This document shows positions 26,241 through 38,258 of a DNA stretch of 64,000 nt, in pieces. The stretch is from positions 124,001 to 188,000 of the forward strand of contig NZ_QOKW01000007.1 in assembly GCF_008365375.1 (NCBI RefSeq). Reading direction: 5' to 3'. The position numbers were made by a program, and so were the translations under genes. The DNA is from Roseomonas genomospecies 6 (GTDB taxonomy: Bacteria; Pseudomonadota; Alphaproteobacteria; Azospirillales; Azospirillaceae). Every line of letters begins with the position of its first letter. Position 1 is the stretch's first letter. The notes below the pieces were generated by a model. That model worked only from the letters and a program-made list of their open reading frames with translations, did not search any database and had not been told where the DNA came from.

Positions 26241-26280
26241 AAAAGGCACCGGCGGGACATCGCCGGTGCCTTTTTTTCTT
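26241..26280 (+). terminator. Rho-independent terminator after degP
   Basis: A 10-bp perfect stem (26245-26254 with 26261-26270, GGCACCGGCG) with a six-base loop is followed by seven T residues and preceded by A residues, so it could also act on the minus strand for serB. Confidence 0.93.
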
Positions 26281-26308
26281 TGTGAAGCAACGGTGCTGGA
26301 AGAGGGGG

Positions 26309-27220
26309 TCAGCCCTCCACGAAATCCCCGATCCGGTAGCCCTGGGCGAACAGCAGGGCGGTCAGGTCGCCGTGGTCCACGCGGGCGCGGGCCTGGGCGG
26401 CCACGGTCGGCTTGGCGTGGAAGGCCACACCCAGCCCGGCGGCGAGCAGCATCGGCAGGTCGTTCGCGCCGTCGCCCACGGCCATGGTCTCGGCGGTGGG
26501 GACGTGGCGCTCCCCGGCGTAGGCGAGCAGGGCTTCCAGCTTGCTGTCCTTGTCCAGGATCGGCTCCACCACGGCGCCGGTCATGATGCCGTCCACCACC
26601 TCCAGCACGTTGCCGCGGTCGTCGTCGAAACCGACCCAGTCGCGCACCCGCTCGGTGAAGCAGCGGAAGCCGCCGGAGACCAGCACGCAGGTCGCCCCGT
26701 TGGCGCGCATGGTGGAAACCAAAGTCTTGGCGCCCGGCATCAGGGTGGCGCGCTGCCACACCTCGTCGATGACGCTGTCGTTCAGCCCCTTCAGCAGGGC
26801 GACGCGCTCGCGCACCGCGGCCTTGAAGTCGATTTCCCCGTTCATGGCGCGCGCGGTGATGGCCGCGATGTGATCCTTCAGCCCGACATAGTCACCCAGC
26901 TCGTCCAGCATCTCCTGCTCGATGATGGTCGATTCCATGTCGGCGACCAGCAGGCGCTTCTTCCGGTTGCCCGGCTTCTGGGCGATGACGTCCACGGCGA
27001 GCCCGTCCGGCGCAAGACCCGCCAGCGCGCGGCGCACCGCGGCCTCCGCCTGTTCTGGCACCAGACCTTCCTCGGCGATGTCGCAGGCGCGGTCCGGCGC
27101 CAGCCAGTCCGGCTTGCCGGTATCGGCCCCCAGCGCGGTCAGGGACGCGCGGGCGGCCTGCACGGCCTGTTCGTCGAGAACGGCGGAGGCGGCGGCGATC
27201 AGCGTAACGACAGCGCTCAT
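26309..27220 (-). CDS. serB: Phosphoserine phosphatase
   Basis: SerB makes serine from phosphoserine. The 303-residue protein has an N-terminal ACT-like region (about 1-80) and a HAD phosphatase domain (about 88-290). Motif I is DMEST with nucleophile D94, motif II includes VLVSGGF, and the metal-binding motif is VGDGANDLPML. The general acid position of motif I holds Glu (E96) where most relatives have Asp. The ATG at 27220 has AGGA about nine bases upstream. It converges with degP, and the shared terminator lies between them. Confidence 0.93.
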   Translation of the reverse strand: MSAVVTLIAAASAVLDEQAVQAARASLTALGADTGKPDWLAPDRACDIAEEGLVPEQAEAAVRRALAGLAPDGLAVDVIAQKPGNRKKRLLVADMESTIIEQEMLDELGDYVGLKDHIAAITARAMNGEIDFKAAVRERVALLKGLNDSVIDEVWQRATLMPGAKTLVSTMRANGATCVLVSGGFRCFTERVRDWVGFDDDRGNVLEVVDGIMTGAVVEPILDKDSKLEALLAYAGERHVPTAETMAVGDGANDLPMLLAAGLGVAFHAKPTVAAQARARVDHGDLTALLFAQGYRIGDFVEG

Positions 27221-27358
27221 GGTGGGCGATCCTGGAGAAACCGTGGGGGAGGGCGCGCGCGCTCCCTACCACAGCCGGGGGATTGCGCCAACCGTCGTGC
27301 TTCGCAGGCCGGTGAATCGCCCGGGCTCATTCGCAGTGGCGTATGCGGCGACAGTGAA

Positions 27359-27440
27359 CCACAGAGACACGGAGACACAGAGAACCCAACCGGCGCTGCC
27401 CCGGCACCATCGATCTCCGTGCCTCTGTGTCTCTGTGGTG
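27359..27440. repeat. Inverted repeat of the CCACAGAGACAC type
   Basis: The left arm (27359-27384) reads CCACAGAGACACGGAGACAC and the right arm (27415-27440) carries the reverse complement of CACCACAGAGACACAGAGGC. The outer 12 bases are perfectly paired and the inner parts imperfectly, around a loop of about 30 bases. The element lies in the 313-base gap between serB and miaA, in which I see no gene. Its lower GC content and AGAGACAC periodicity set it apart from neighbouring DNA. Similar sequences occur dispersed in unrelated bacterial genomes. Confidence 0.75.
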
Positions 27441-27533
27441 AAGCCCTGATGGACGACCGCAAGCGAGCCGCCTTGCATTGATGGGCCTTCCCCTGCCATA
27501 CGCTGTTTTCGGAGGAACGTCAGGCAAGGCGAC

Positions 27534-28526
27534 ATGGTTCAGGACAGCCCGCAGAACCGGGATGTGCGGCACCGGCATGTGGTGGTGATCGGCGGCCCCA
27601 CGGCGTCGGGCAAGTCGGGCATGGCGCTCGACATCGCGGAGGCGCTGGACGGCACCGTCATCAACGCCGACAGCATGCAGCTCTACGCCGAACTGGATGT
27701 GCTGACCGCCCGGCCGGGGGCGGAGGATCTGGCGCGTGTGCCGCACCGGCTCTACGGCGTGCTGCCGGCGGCGGAGCGCGGGTCCGCGGCGCGCTGGCGG
27801 GATATGGCCCTGGCCGAGATCGCCGAGGCCCACGCCGCCGGGCGCCTGCCCATCGTCGTCGGGGGCACCGGCCTCTATCTGCGCACCCTGATGGAAGGGC
27901 TGAGCGCCGTTCCCACCGTTCCGGACGAGGTGCGGAAGGCCGCCCACGCCCGCCTGCGGGCGCTTGGCGGCGAGGCATTCCGTGAGGAGCTGGTGCGCCG
28001 CGACCCGGCCTCGGCCAAGCTGAACCCCGGCGACACCACCCGCCTGACCCGAGCCTGGGAAGTGCTGGAGGCCACCGGCCACCCGCTGTCCCACTGGCAG
28101 ACCCAACGGGCCGAGGGCGCGCCGGAGGGGCTTGCCTTTTCCGTGCTGGTGCTCGACCCGCCGCGGGACGCGCTTTACGCCAATTGCGACCGGCGTTTCC
28201 GTGTGATGATGGGGCAGGGGGCGCTGGAGGAGGTGCGGCGTCTGGACGCACTCGGCCTCGATGCCGACCTGCCGGCGATGAAGGCTCTGGGCGTGCCGGA
28301 ACTGCGCGACCACCTGCGCGGCGCGCTGACGCTCGACGAAGCGATTGCGCTGGCTCAGCAATCGACGCGCCGTTACGCGAAGCGGCAGGTCACCTGGTTC
28401 CGCCACCAGCTCGCGGCCCGGCCCCCGGCCTCCGCGCTGCATGGCTGCCATACGATCAATTCGCTCTATGAAAGACCGCTTAGTGAAGCAATACTGACCT
28501 ATCTTGAAACGACGTTGCGTCGTTGA
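27534..28526 (+). CDS. miaA: tRNA dimethylallyltransferase
   Basis: MiaA adds an isopentenyl group to A37 of tRNAs that read codons starting with U. The 330-residue protein has the P-loop GGPTASGKSG (about 17-26), the INADSMQLYAELDVLTARP segment that binds tRNA and substrate, GGTGLYLRTLMEGLS, and the C-terminal YAKRQVTWFRHQ. All are complete. The aminotransferase gene starts 18 bases after its stop. Loss of this modification affects attenuation at leader peptides in other bacteria; the trpL-controlled gene is 25 kb away. Confidence 0.96.
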   Translation: MVQDSPQNRDVRHRHVVVIGGPTASGKSGMALDIAEALDGTVINADSMQLYAELDVLTARPGAEDLARVPHRLYGVLPAAERGSAARWRDMALAEIAEAHAAGRLPIVVGGTGLYLRTLMEGLSAVPTVPDEVRKAAHARLRALGGEAFREELVRRDPASAKLNPGDTTRLTRAWEVLEATGHPLSHWQTQRAEGAPEGLAFSVLVLDPPRDALYANCDRRFRVMMGQGALEEVRRLDALGLDADLPAMKALGVPELRDHLRGALTLDEAIALAQQSTRRYAKRQVTWFRHQLAARPPASALHGCHTINSLYERPLSEAILTYLETTLRR

Positions 28527-28544
28527 GCCTCGGGAGGATTGAAA

Positions 28545-29759
28545 GTGACGGTCGATTGGGGAAACGTGTTTGCCGGTCGCGTCGCCGGTATGGGAGCTTC
28601 GGAAATCCGGGAGCTGCTGAAGCTGCTCGAACGGCCGGAAATCATCTCCTTCGCCGGGGGCATCCCGGACCCCGACTTCTTCCCGACCGCGGCCATCGCC
28701 CGCGCCTATGAGAAGATCTTCCAGTCCAATGCCGGGGCCGGCGGTGCGCTTCAATACACCATCAGCGAGGGCTACACGCCGCTGCGCGAATGGATCTGCG
28801 CCTACATGGGCCGCCACGGCATCCAGGCCGGGCTGGACGAGGTGCTGGTGACCAGCGGATCGCAGCAGGCGCTGGAGTTCGTCGGCAAGCTTCTGATCGG
28901 GCCGGGCGAGAAGATCCTGGTGACCCGCCCGACCTATCTGGGCGCGCTCCAGGCCTTCTCGCCCTACGAGCCGCAATACCTCTCCGTCCCCGGCGACGAG
29001 GAGGGGCCGGAACTGGCCGCGGTGGAAGCGGCCCTGGAGCAGAAGCCCAAATTCTTCTATCTCGTCCCCGACTTCCAGAATCCCAACGGCACCACGATCT
29101 CGCTGGCCCGCCGCGAGGCCCTGCTGGACCTCTGCGCCAAGCACGGCGTGCCGATCGTCGAGGACGCCGCCTACACCGAACTGCGCTATGAGGGTGCGGC
29201 GATCCCGCCCATGGTGGCGCTGGACGCCGCCCGCAACGGCGGCAAGATCACCAACGTGCTCTTCTGCGGCTCCTTCTCCAAGACGATGGTGCCGGCCTTC
29301 CGCGTGGGCTGGATCAACGGCCCGGCGGAGGTGATCAACCGGCTGGTGCTGATGAAGCAGGCCGGCGACCTGCACACCAGCACCATCAACCAGATCGTGC
29401 TGCACGACGTGGTGTCGCAGAGCTTCGACAGCCACATCCGCCGCCTGCGCGCCGGCTACAAGGAGCGCCGCGACGCCATGCTGACCGCGTTGGCCGAGTT
29501 CGCCCCGGCCGGGGTGACCTGGACCAAGCCGGAAGGCGGCATGTTCGTCTGGATCGAACTTCCGGAGGGCACCGACGGGGTGGACCTGCTGGCCCGCGCC
29601 ATCAAGGACGCCAACGTCGCCTTCGTCCCCGGTTCCGCCTTCCACGCCGACCGCTCGGGCAAGAACACGTTGCGCCTCAGCTTTTCCAACAACAACCCGG
29701 AGCGCATCCGCGAAGGCATCCGCCGCCTCTGCGGTCTGCTTCAGACGGTCGCGGCGTAA
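28545..29759 (+). CDS. PLP-dependent aminotransferase, class I fold (2-aminoadipate/aromatic type)
   Basis: The 404-residue enzyme has the fold type I pattern: YTISEGYTPLREWICAYM, the substrate loop VTSGSQQALEFVGKLL, PDFQNPNGTTIS, and the PLP lysine K246 in CGSFSKTMVPAFRVGW. It resembles LysN/ARO8-like transaminases such as 2-aminoadipate or valine-pyruvate aminotransferases; the substrate cannot be fixed. I chose GTG at 28545 because a GGGAGGA site lies about seven bases upstream; a TTG at 28539 is too close to that site. It precedes the ilvIHC genes, which would suit a role in branched-chain amino acids, but a terminator separates them. Confidence 0.9.
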   Translation: MTVDWGNVFAGRVAGMGASEIRELLKLLERPEIISFAGGIPDPDFFPTAAIARAYEKIFQSNAGAGGALQYTISEGYTPLREWICAYMGRHGIQAGLDEVLVTSGSQQALEFVGKLLIGPGEKILVTRPTYLGALQAFSPYEPQYLSVPGDEEGPELAAVEAALEQKPKFFYLVPDFQNPNGTTISLARREALLDLCAKHGVPIVEDAAYTELRYEGAAIPPMVALDAARNGGKITNVLFCGSFSKTMVPAFRVGWINGPAEVINRLVLMKQAGDLHTSTINQIVLHDVVSQSFDSHIRRLRAGYKERRDAMLTALAEFAPAGVTWTKPEGGMFVWIELPEGTDGVDLLARAIKDANVAFVPGSAFHADRSGKNTLRLSFSNNNPERIREGIRRLCGLLQTVAA

Positions 29760-29777
29760 GCGACCCGGTTCTTCCGC

Positions 29778-29819
29778 AACGGCCTGCCTCCGCACCCGCG
29801 GGGCAGGCCGTTCGCTTTT
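29778..29819 (+). terminator. Rho-independent terminator after the aminotransferase
   Basis: Perfect 11-base arms (29778-29788 AACGGCCTGCC and 29802-29812) enclose a 13-base loop, followed by TCGCTTTT. It lies at the start of the 304-base gap before ilvI; the rest of that gap holds the predicted ilvI promoter and no gene that I can see. Confidence 0.8.
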
Positions 29820-29912
29820 GGGGCCGGCTTATCGGGAAGGACGACCTTTCCAGCTTGCGAAATATTCGGAAAAACTGCGGCAAAAAATCTTTTCGATCAT
29901 TCGCAAAATGGG

Positions 29913-29941
29913 TTGACCGGCGACCGGCGGATTGTCTAGTT
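29913..29941 (+). promoter_or_regulatory. Predicted ilvI promoter
   Basis: TTGACC at 29913-29918 and CTAGTT at 29936-29941 are 17 bases apart and lie in a locally AT-richer stretch. The long untranslated leader of about 115 bases could hold a regulatory element, but I find no leader peptide with repeated Ile, Leu or Val codons. Confidence 0.45.
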
Positions 29942-30063
29942 TGCCGGTCCCGGCCCTCGCCTTTGGGGATAACCCCTTGTTTTCCCAGCGGGCCATGGCC
30001 GGGGTTTGAGAAGGAACAGGGCCGCCCGTGAAATGAGGGGCCCACATTGGAAGGTCGTGAGCT

Positions 30064-31827
<1,764 letters not shown>

Positions 31828-31877
31828 TCGCGGCGACCAAGACGAACGGTTGAAGGCCCTCTGGCGGAGTACGGATC

Positions 31878-32384
31878 GTGGAAGAGAAGATCGAGAAGCA
31901 CACCATCGCCGTGCTGGTGGACAATGAGCCGGGCGTGCTGGCCCGCGTCATCGGCCTGTTCTCGGGCCGCGGCTACAACATCGAAAGCCTGACGGTGGCG
32001 GAGGTGAACAACGCCGACCACCTGTCGCGCATCACGCTGGTCACCTCCGGCACCCGCATGGTGGTGGAGCAGATCAAGGCCCAGCTCGACCGCCTCGTCC
32101 CGGTGCACAAGGTGCACGATCTGACGGACGAAGGTCCGTCGGTGGAGCGCGAATTGGCGCTGGTGAAGGTGGCCGGCACCGGCGAGCGCCGCATCGAGGC
32201 GCTGCGTCTGGCCGACATCTTCAAGGCGAAGGTCGTGGACGCCACCCTGACCTCCTTCGTGTTCGAACTGACCGGCACGACGGCGGAGGTGGACGATTTC
32301 GTCGGGCTGATGGCCCAGCTCGGCCTCGTCGAGGCCAGCCGCACCGGCGTCGTCGCCATGTCCAAGGGAGCCGCCGGGTTCTGA
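31878..32384 (+). CDS. ilvH: Acetolactate synthase small (regulatory) subunit
   Basis: The 168-residue subunit carries an N-terminal ACT domain (about 9-82) beginning TIAVLVDNEPGVLARVIGLFSGRGYNIESL and the IlvH C-terminal domain (about 95-165). It binds the large subunit and confers valine feedback inhibition in known systems. The start is GTG at 31878, with GGAG about nine bases upstream. A terminator follows its stop, so ilvC has its own promoter. Confidence 0.96.
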   Translation: MEEKIEKHTIAVLVDNEPGVLARVIGLFSGRGYNIESLTVAEVNNADHLSRITLVTSGTRMVVEQIKAQLDRLVPVHKVHDLTDEGPSVERELALVKVAGTGERRIEALRLADIFKAKVVDATLTSFVFELTGTTAEVDDFVGLMAQLGLVEASRTGVVAMSKGAAGF

Positions 32385-32398
32385 GGACCGGTATGCGT

Positions 32399-32443
32399 GA
32401 CGGCGGGCCATGTTGAGGGAACGACCCAGCCCGCCGTCCTTTT
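32399..32443 (+). terminator. Rho-independent terminator after ilvH
   Basis: Ten-base perfect arms (32399-32408 GACGGCGGGC with 32429-32438) enclose a 20-base loop and are followed by CTTTT. The hairpin lies in the 166-base gap between ilvH and ilvC. Confidence 0.75.
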
Positions 32444-32468
32444 GCAGGTCTGCCGAACAGTCTTGTGC

Positions 32469-33570
<1,102 letters not shown>

Positions 33571-33594
33571 TCGGTTCCTGGATCGAGAAACGGG

Positions 33595-33620
33595 AAAGCG
33601 CGCCGCGAGGCGCGCTTTTT
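33595..33620 (+). terminator. Rho-independent terminator after ilvC
   Basis: AAAGCGCGCC (33595-33604) pairs perfectly with 33609-33618 around the tetraloop GCGA, and five T residues end the element. Confidence 0.93.
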
Positions 33621-33649
33621 CGTTTTGAGGGTGCAGGGTTGGGAAACCT

Positions 33650-33740
33650 TGGCCCCCTCCCTAACCCTCCCCCGCCTTCGGCGAGGGAGGGGATTTACCC
33701 CCTCCACCGCAACGCGGGGGAGGGCCGGGGAGGGGGCAGC
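33650..33740. repeat. Interspersed GC-rich palindromic repeat, double copy
   Basis: It comprises CCCCCTCCCTAACCCTCCC with GGCGAGGGAGGGG, then CCCCCTCCACCGC with GCGGGGGAGGGCCGGGGAGG. It sits between the ends of the convergent ilvC and phoU genes and has the same double layout as the copy at 16.9 kb. Confidence 0.8.
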
Positions 33741-33753
33741 CGAAAGCTTCTCG

Positions 33754-34458
33754 TCACACATCCCCCCGCGACCGGTCCGCCCTCGGACGCTCGTCGAGAA
33801 GCGGCCGCCCGGTGGACACGAAATGCACCACCTCCGCGATGTTGGTGGCGTGGTCGCCGATGCGCTCCAGGCTCTTGGCGATGAACAGAAGATGCATGTG
33901 GGCGGTGAACATCTCCGGCAGGCGGGCCGCCGACTGGTTGATGCTCTCGCACAGGCTTGTGTACAGCTCATCCACCTCGTCGTCGGTGCGCCAGACGCGC
34001 AGCGCCAGCTCGACGTCCCCGTCCACATAGGCGTCCACCGCCGTGGTCAGGCGCTGGCGCACCAGGCGGCCCAGGTTGGGCAGGGTGCTCATCGCCGGGG
34101 ACTCGGGGAACTCCGCCACGGCGGCGGCCCGGCGGGCGGTGTTGGCGGCGTGGTCGCCCACGCGCTCAAGGTTGCCGGCGATCTTCAGGGCGGCGATCAC
34201 CTCGCGCAGGTCGTCGGCCACCGGCTGACGCAGCACCAGCATCCGCATGCAGTTCGCCTCGATCTCGTGCTCGTAGCTGTCGAGCCGGGCATCCGACTCC
34301 ACGATGGCGCGGGCCTGCTCCGGGTTGCGCTGGGTCAGGCAGCTCAGCGCGCCGTCCAACTGGGTTTCGGCGGCCCCCGCCATCTGCACGATGCTGGCCT
34401 TCAGCCGCTTCATGGCGTCTTCGAACGCGGTGACGATGTGCGGGGCGGGGCGCTTCAT
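33754..34458 (-). CDS. phoU: PhoU, phosphate signalling regulator
   Basis: The 234-residue, all-helical protein consists of two PhoU repeats (about 15-105 and 120-215), with ALKIAGNLERVGDHAANTARR in the first and AKSLERIGDHATNIAEVV in the second. The paired ERxGDHAxN motifs bind metal clusters. PhoU links the Pst phosphate transporter to the PhoR-PhoB system and limits phosphate uptake. The pst and phoB genes usually adjacent are not in the window, so this gene stands alone here. Confidence 0.95.
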   Translation of the reverse strand: MKRPAPHIVTAFEDAMKRLKASIVQMAGAAETQLDGALSCLTQRNPEQARAIVESDARLDSYEHEIEANCMRMLVLRQPVADDLREVIAALKIAGNLERVGDHAANTARRAAAVAEFPESPAMSTLPNLGRLVRQRLTTAVDAYVDGDVELALRVWRTDDEVDELYTSLCESINQSAARLPEMFTAHMHLLFIAKSLERIGDHATNIAEVVHFVSTGRPLLDERPRADRSRGDV

Positions 34459-34642
34459 GGGGGCGGGCCTTGTCGATGCGGCGGACGGCCGGAAACGTTA
34501 CAGTTTCGTGGCCCCGCAGGCCAGTGCTCTTCCCGCGGACCGATGCGGCGGAGGCGTCATGGGAACGGTTGATTTCGCATCTGCGAAATGGCAAGTATCC
34601 GGCGCTCCCTACCACTTAAGACCAGCACGGATGCCGCCCGTC

Positions 34643-35185
34643 ATGATCGAACGCCGCTTCGAACAGATCATCTTCGCCAGCCGCTGGCTGCTCGCGCCCT
34701 TCTATCTGGGGCTCGTCGTGTCGCTGGTGCTCCTGCTGGCGAAGTTCACGCAGGAGATCTTCCACATCGTCCCGCATGTGCTGGAGATGGAGGAGAAGGA
34801 CGTGCTCCTGGCCGTCCTGACGCTGATCGACCTGTCGCTGGCGGGCAACCTGCTGCTGATGGTGATCTTTTCGGGGTACGAGAACTTCGTGTCCAAGATC
34901 GACGTGGCCAACCACAAGGATCGCCCGGACTGGATGGGCAAGGTCGATTTCGGCGGGTTGAAGCTGAAGCTGATCGCCTCCATTGTGGCGATCTCCGGCA
35001 TCCATCTGCTGAAAGGCTTCATGAACATCGACAACACCGGCAAGGAAAACCTGATGTGGATGGTCATCGTCCACATGACCTTCGTGCTGTCGGGCGTCCT
35101 GCTGGCCCTGATGGACCGGCTGGAAGGCGATCATCATGGGGCGAAGATGAAGGCCGCGGCCGCCGCGAAAACCGATCATCATTGA
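34643..35185 (+). CDS. YqhA family membrane protein
   Basis: The 180-residue protein (from the ATG at 34643; an ATG at 34631 would add four residues) has four transmembrane helices and matches the YqhA/UPF0114 pattern: FASRWLLAPFYLGLVVSLVLLLAKFTQEI at the start and KLKLIASIVAISGIHLLKGFMNI in the third helix. Its function is unknown. Neither start has a good ribosome-binding site. The Lys/Ala/His tail is variable in the family. It points towards the mre cluster but is separated from it by 463 bases. Confidence 0.85.
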   Translation: MIERRFEQIIFASRWLLAPFYLGLVVSLVLLLAKFTQEIFHIVPHVLEMEEKDVLLAVLTLIDLSLAGNLLLMVIFSGYENFVSKIDVANHKDRPDWMGKVDFGGLKLKLIASIVAISGIHLLKGFMNIDNTGKENLMWMVIVHMTFVLSGVLLALMDRLEGDHHGAKMKAAAAAKTDHH

Positions 35186-36689
<1,504 letters not shown>

Positions 36690-36779
36690 TTGGTGTATTG
36701 CTCGGTTGGGTTCCCCCGGCGGTTTGTCCGTTCGCCGGCATAGCCGGGGGCGGATCGCGTACCTGGACGGGATGATCCT

Positions 36780-37649
36780 GTGAAGCCTCGCAATTCCGGC
36801 TCCGTCGTGCGCCTTGCCGCCCCACTGCGGGCGCTTGCCCAGCGATTCTCGTTCCTGCTGCTGGTGCTCGCCTCCATCGCGCTGATGATGGTGGGCAAGA
36901 TCGACGCGCTGTCGGTGGACAGCGCCCGCGCCCGTGTGACCGACGCCTTCGCCCCCATCCTGGACGCGATCTCGCGCCCCGCCGCCACCGCCGCCCATGT
37001 GGTGGAGTCGGTGGTGGAGGTGCAGAACGCCTTCGAGGAGAACCAGCGGCTGAAGGCGGAGAACGCGCGGCTGCTGCAATGGAAGCAGGCGGCGCTGCGG
37101 CTGGAGGCGGAGAACATCAGCCTCCGCTCCCTTCTGAAGGCGACGCCGGAACCGTCCTCCTCCTTCATCACGGCACGGGTCATCGCCGCTCCGGGAAGTT
37201 CCTTCCTGCGCACTCTGGTGGTCACCGCCGGGCGTCGCGACGGGGTGCGCAAGGGGCAGGCGGCGATTGCCGGCAGCGGTCTGGTGGGCCGGGTGATCGA
37301 GGTCGGGGAATGGTCCGCCCGCATCCTCCTGCTGACCGACATCAACACGCGCATTCCCGTGGTTCTGGAACGCTCGCGCCAGCGGGCGGTGATGGCCGGC
37401 GACAATTCCGACCAGACACGGCTGCTCTACCTGCCGCCCGAAGCGCCGGTCCAGGTGGGGGAGCGGGTGGTGACCTCCGGTCACGGCGGGCAGTTCCCGC
37501 CGGGCCTGCCGGTGGGCGTGGTGTCCTCGGCGGGTGAGCGCGGCGTCCGGGTGCAGCCGAACGTCGATCTGTCGCGGGTGGAACACCTGCAACTGGTCGA
37601 GTTCAGCCTGCCGGGAAGCGAGACGGAACCGTCGCTCGAGTCGAAATGA
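36780..37649 (+). CDS. mreC: Rod shape-determining protein MreC
   Basis: The 289-residue protein has one N-terminal transmembrane helix (about 21-38), a coiled coil (about 70-105, ENQRLKAENARLLQWKQAALRLEAEN) and a periplasmic beta-domain with RTLVVTAGRRDGVRKGQAAI and LVGRVIEVGEWSARILLLTD. It connects MreB to periplasmic wall-synthesis enzymes. The start is GTG at 36780 with only a weak ribosome-binding site. Its stop overlaps the mreD start. Confidence 0.95.
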   Translation: MKPRNSGSVVRLAAPLRALAQRFSFLLLVLASIALMMVGKIDALSVDSARARVTDAFAPILDAISRPAATAAHVVESVVEVQNAFEENQRLKAENARLLQWKQAALRLEAENISLRSLLKATPEPSSSFITARVIAAPGSSFLRTLVVTAGRRDGVRKGQAAIAGSGLVGRVIEVGEWSARILLLTDINTRIPVVLERSRQRAVMAGDNSDQTRLLYLPPEAPVQVGERVVTSGHGGQFPPGLPVGVVSSAGERGVRVQPNVDLSRVEHLQLVEFSLPGSETEPSLESK

Positions 37650-38158
37650 CGCTGACCCTCTGGCAGCGGCTGGACAAGACCGGGCGCAATCTGGCGCCTT
37701 TCGCGGTGACGGTGATGCTGGCGCTGGCCGGGATGGTACCCGTTCCGCTTCCCGGCTATGCGTCGGTGGCGCCTTTCCTGACCGCCATCGCCGTCTATTA
37801 TTGGGCGATCCACCGGCCCGACCTGATGGGGCCGGGCACCGCCTTCCTGATCGGGCTGCTTCAGGATCTGCTGACCGGCGGACCGCTGGGGGTGAACGCG
37901 CTGGTGCTGGTGCTGGTCCATTGGGCGGTGTCCAGCCAGCGGCGCGTTCTGGTGTCCAGCACCTTCGCCCTGATGTGGTTCGGCTTCGCGCTGGTCATGG
38001 TGGGCGTGGCCTGCATCCAGTGGCTGGCCTTCACGGTGCTTCAGGCTGCGGTGCTGCCGTTCAAGCCGGCGCTGTTCCAGGCGCTGCTGACCATGGCGTT
38101 CTTTCCGGCGGTCGCCTGGATGCTGATCCGCGTCCACCGCGCGTTCCTCCAAGGATGA
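37646..38158 (+). CDS. mreD: Rod shape-determining protein MreD
   Basis: The 170-residue protein has five to six transmembrane helices and the MreD-type stretch YYWAIHRPDLMGPGTAFLIGLLQDLLTGGPLGVNAL. It completes the MreBCD membrane complex. The ATG overlaps the mreC stop codon (ATGA). The stop codon lies within the first unit of a short tandem repeat. Confidence 0.92.
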   Translation: MTLTLWQRLDKTGRNLAPFAVTVMLALAGMVPVPLPGYASVAPFLTAIAVYYWAIHRPDLMGPGTAFLIGLLQDLLTGGPLGVNALVLVLVHWAVSSQRRVLVSSTFALMWFGFALVMVGVACIQWLAFTVLQAAVLPFKPALFQALLTMAFFPAVAWMLIRVHRAFLQG

Positions 38159-38246
38159 CTTGGCAAGGATGACTTGGCAGGGATGAAATGGCCGGGCTGG
38201 AAAGGCAAGGCTGAAGCGGCCGGGATGATCTAGCAGGGATGATGGG
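38152..38246 (+). repeat. Short tandem repeat between mreD and mrdA
   Basis: AGGATGACTTGGCA occurs twice in a row (38152-38165 and 38166-38179), followed by diverged units GGGATGAAATGGCC (38180), GGGATGATCTAGCA (38222) and GGGATGATGGGCC. The first unit holds the mreD stop codon. Each unit contains a GGATGA core, so the run could offer several weak ribosome-binding sites before mrdA. Confidence 0.7.
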
Positions 38247-38258
38247 CCTTTGATTGCG

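Noticed and set aside
29760..30063. A possible leader-peptide attenuator for ilvI
   Set aside because: I looked for a short frame with repeated Ile, Leu or Val codons followed by a terminator and found none. The only clear hairpin belongs to the end of the preceding gene.
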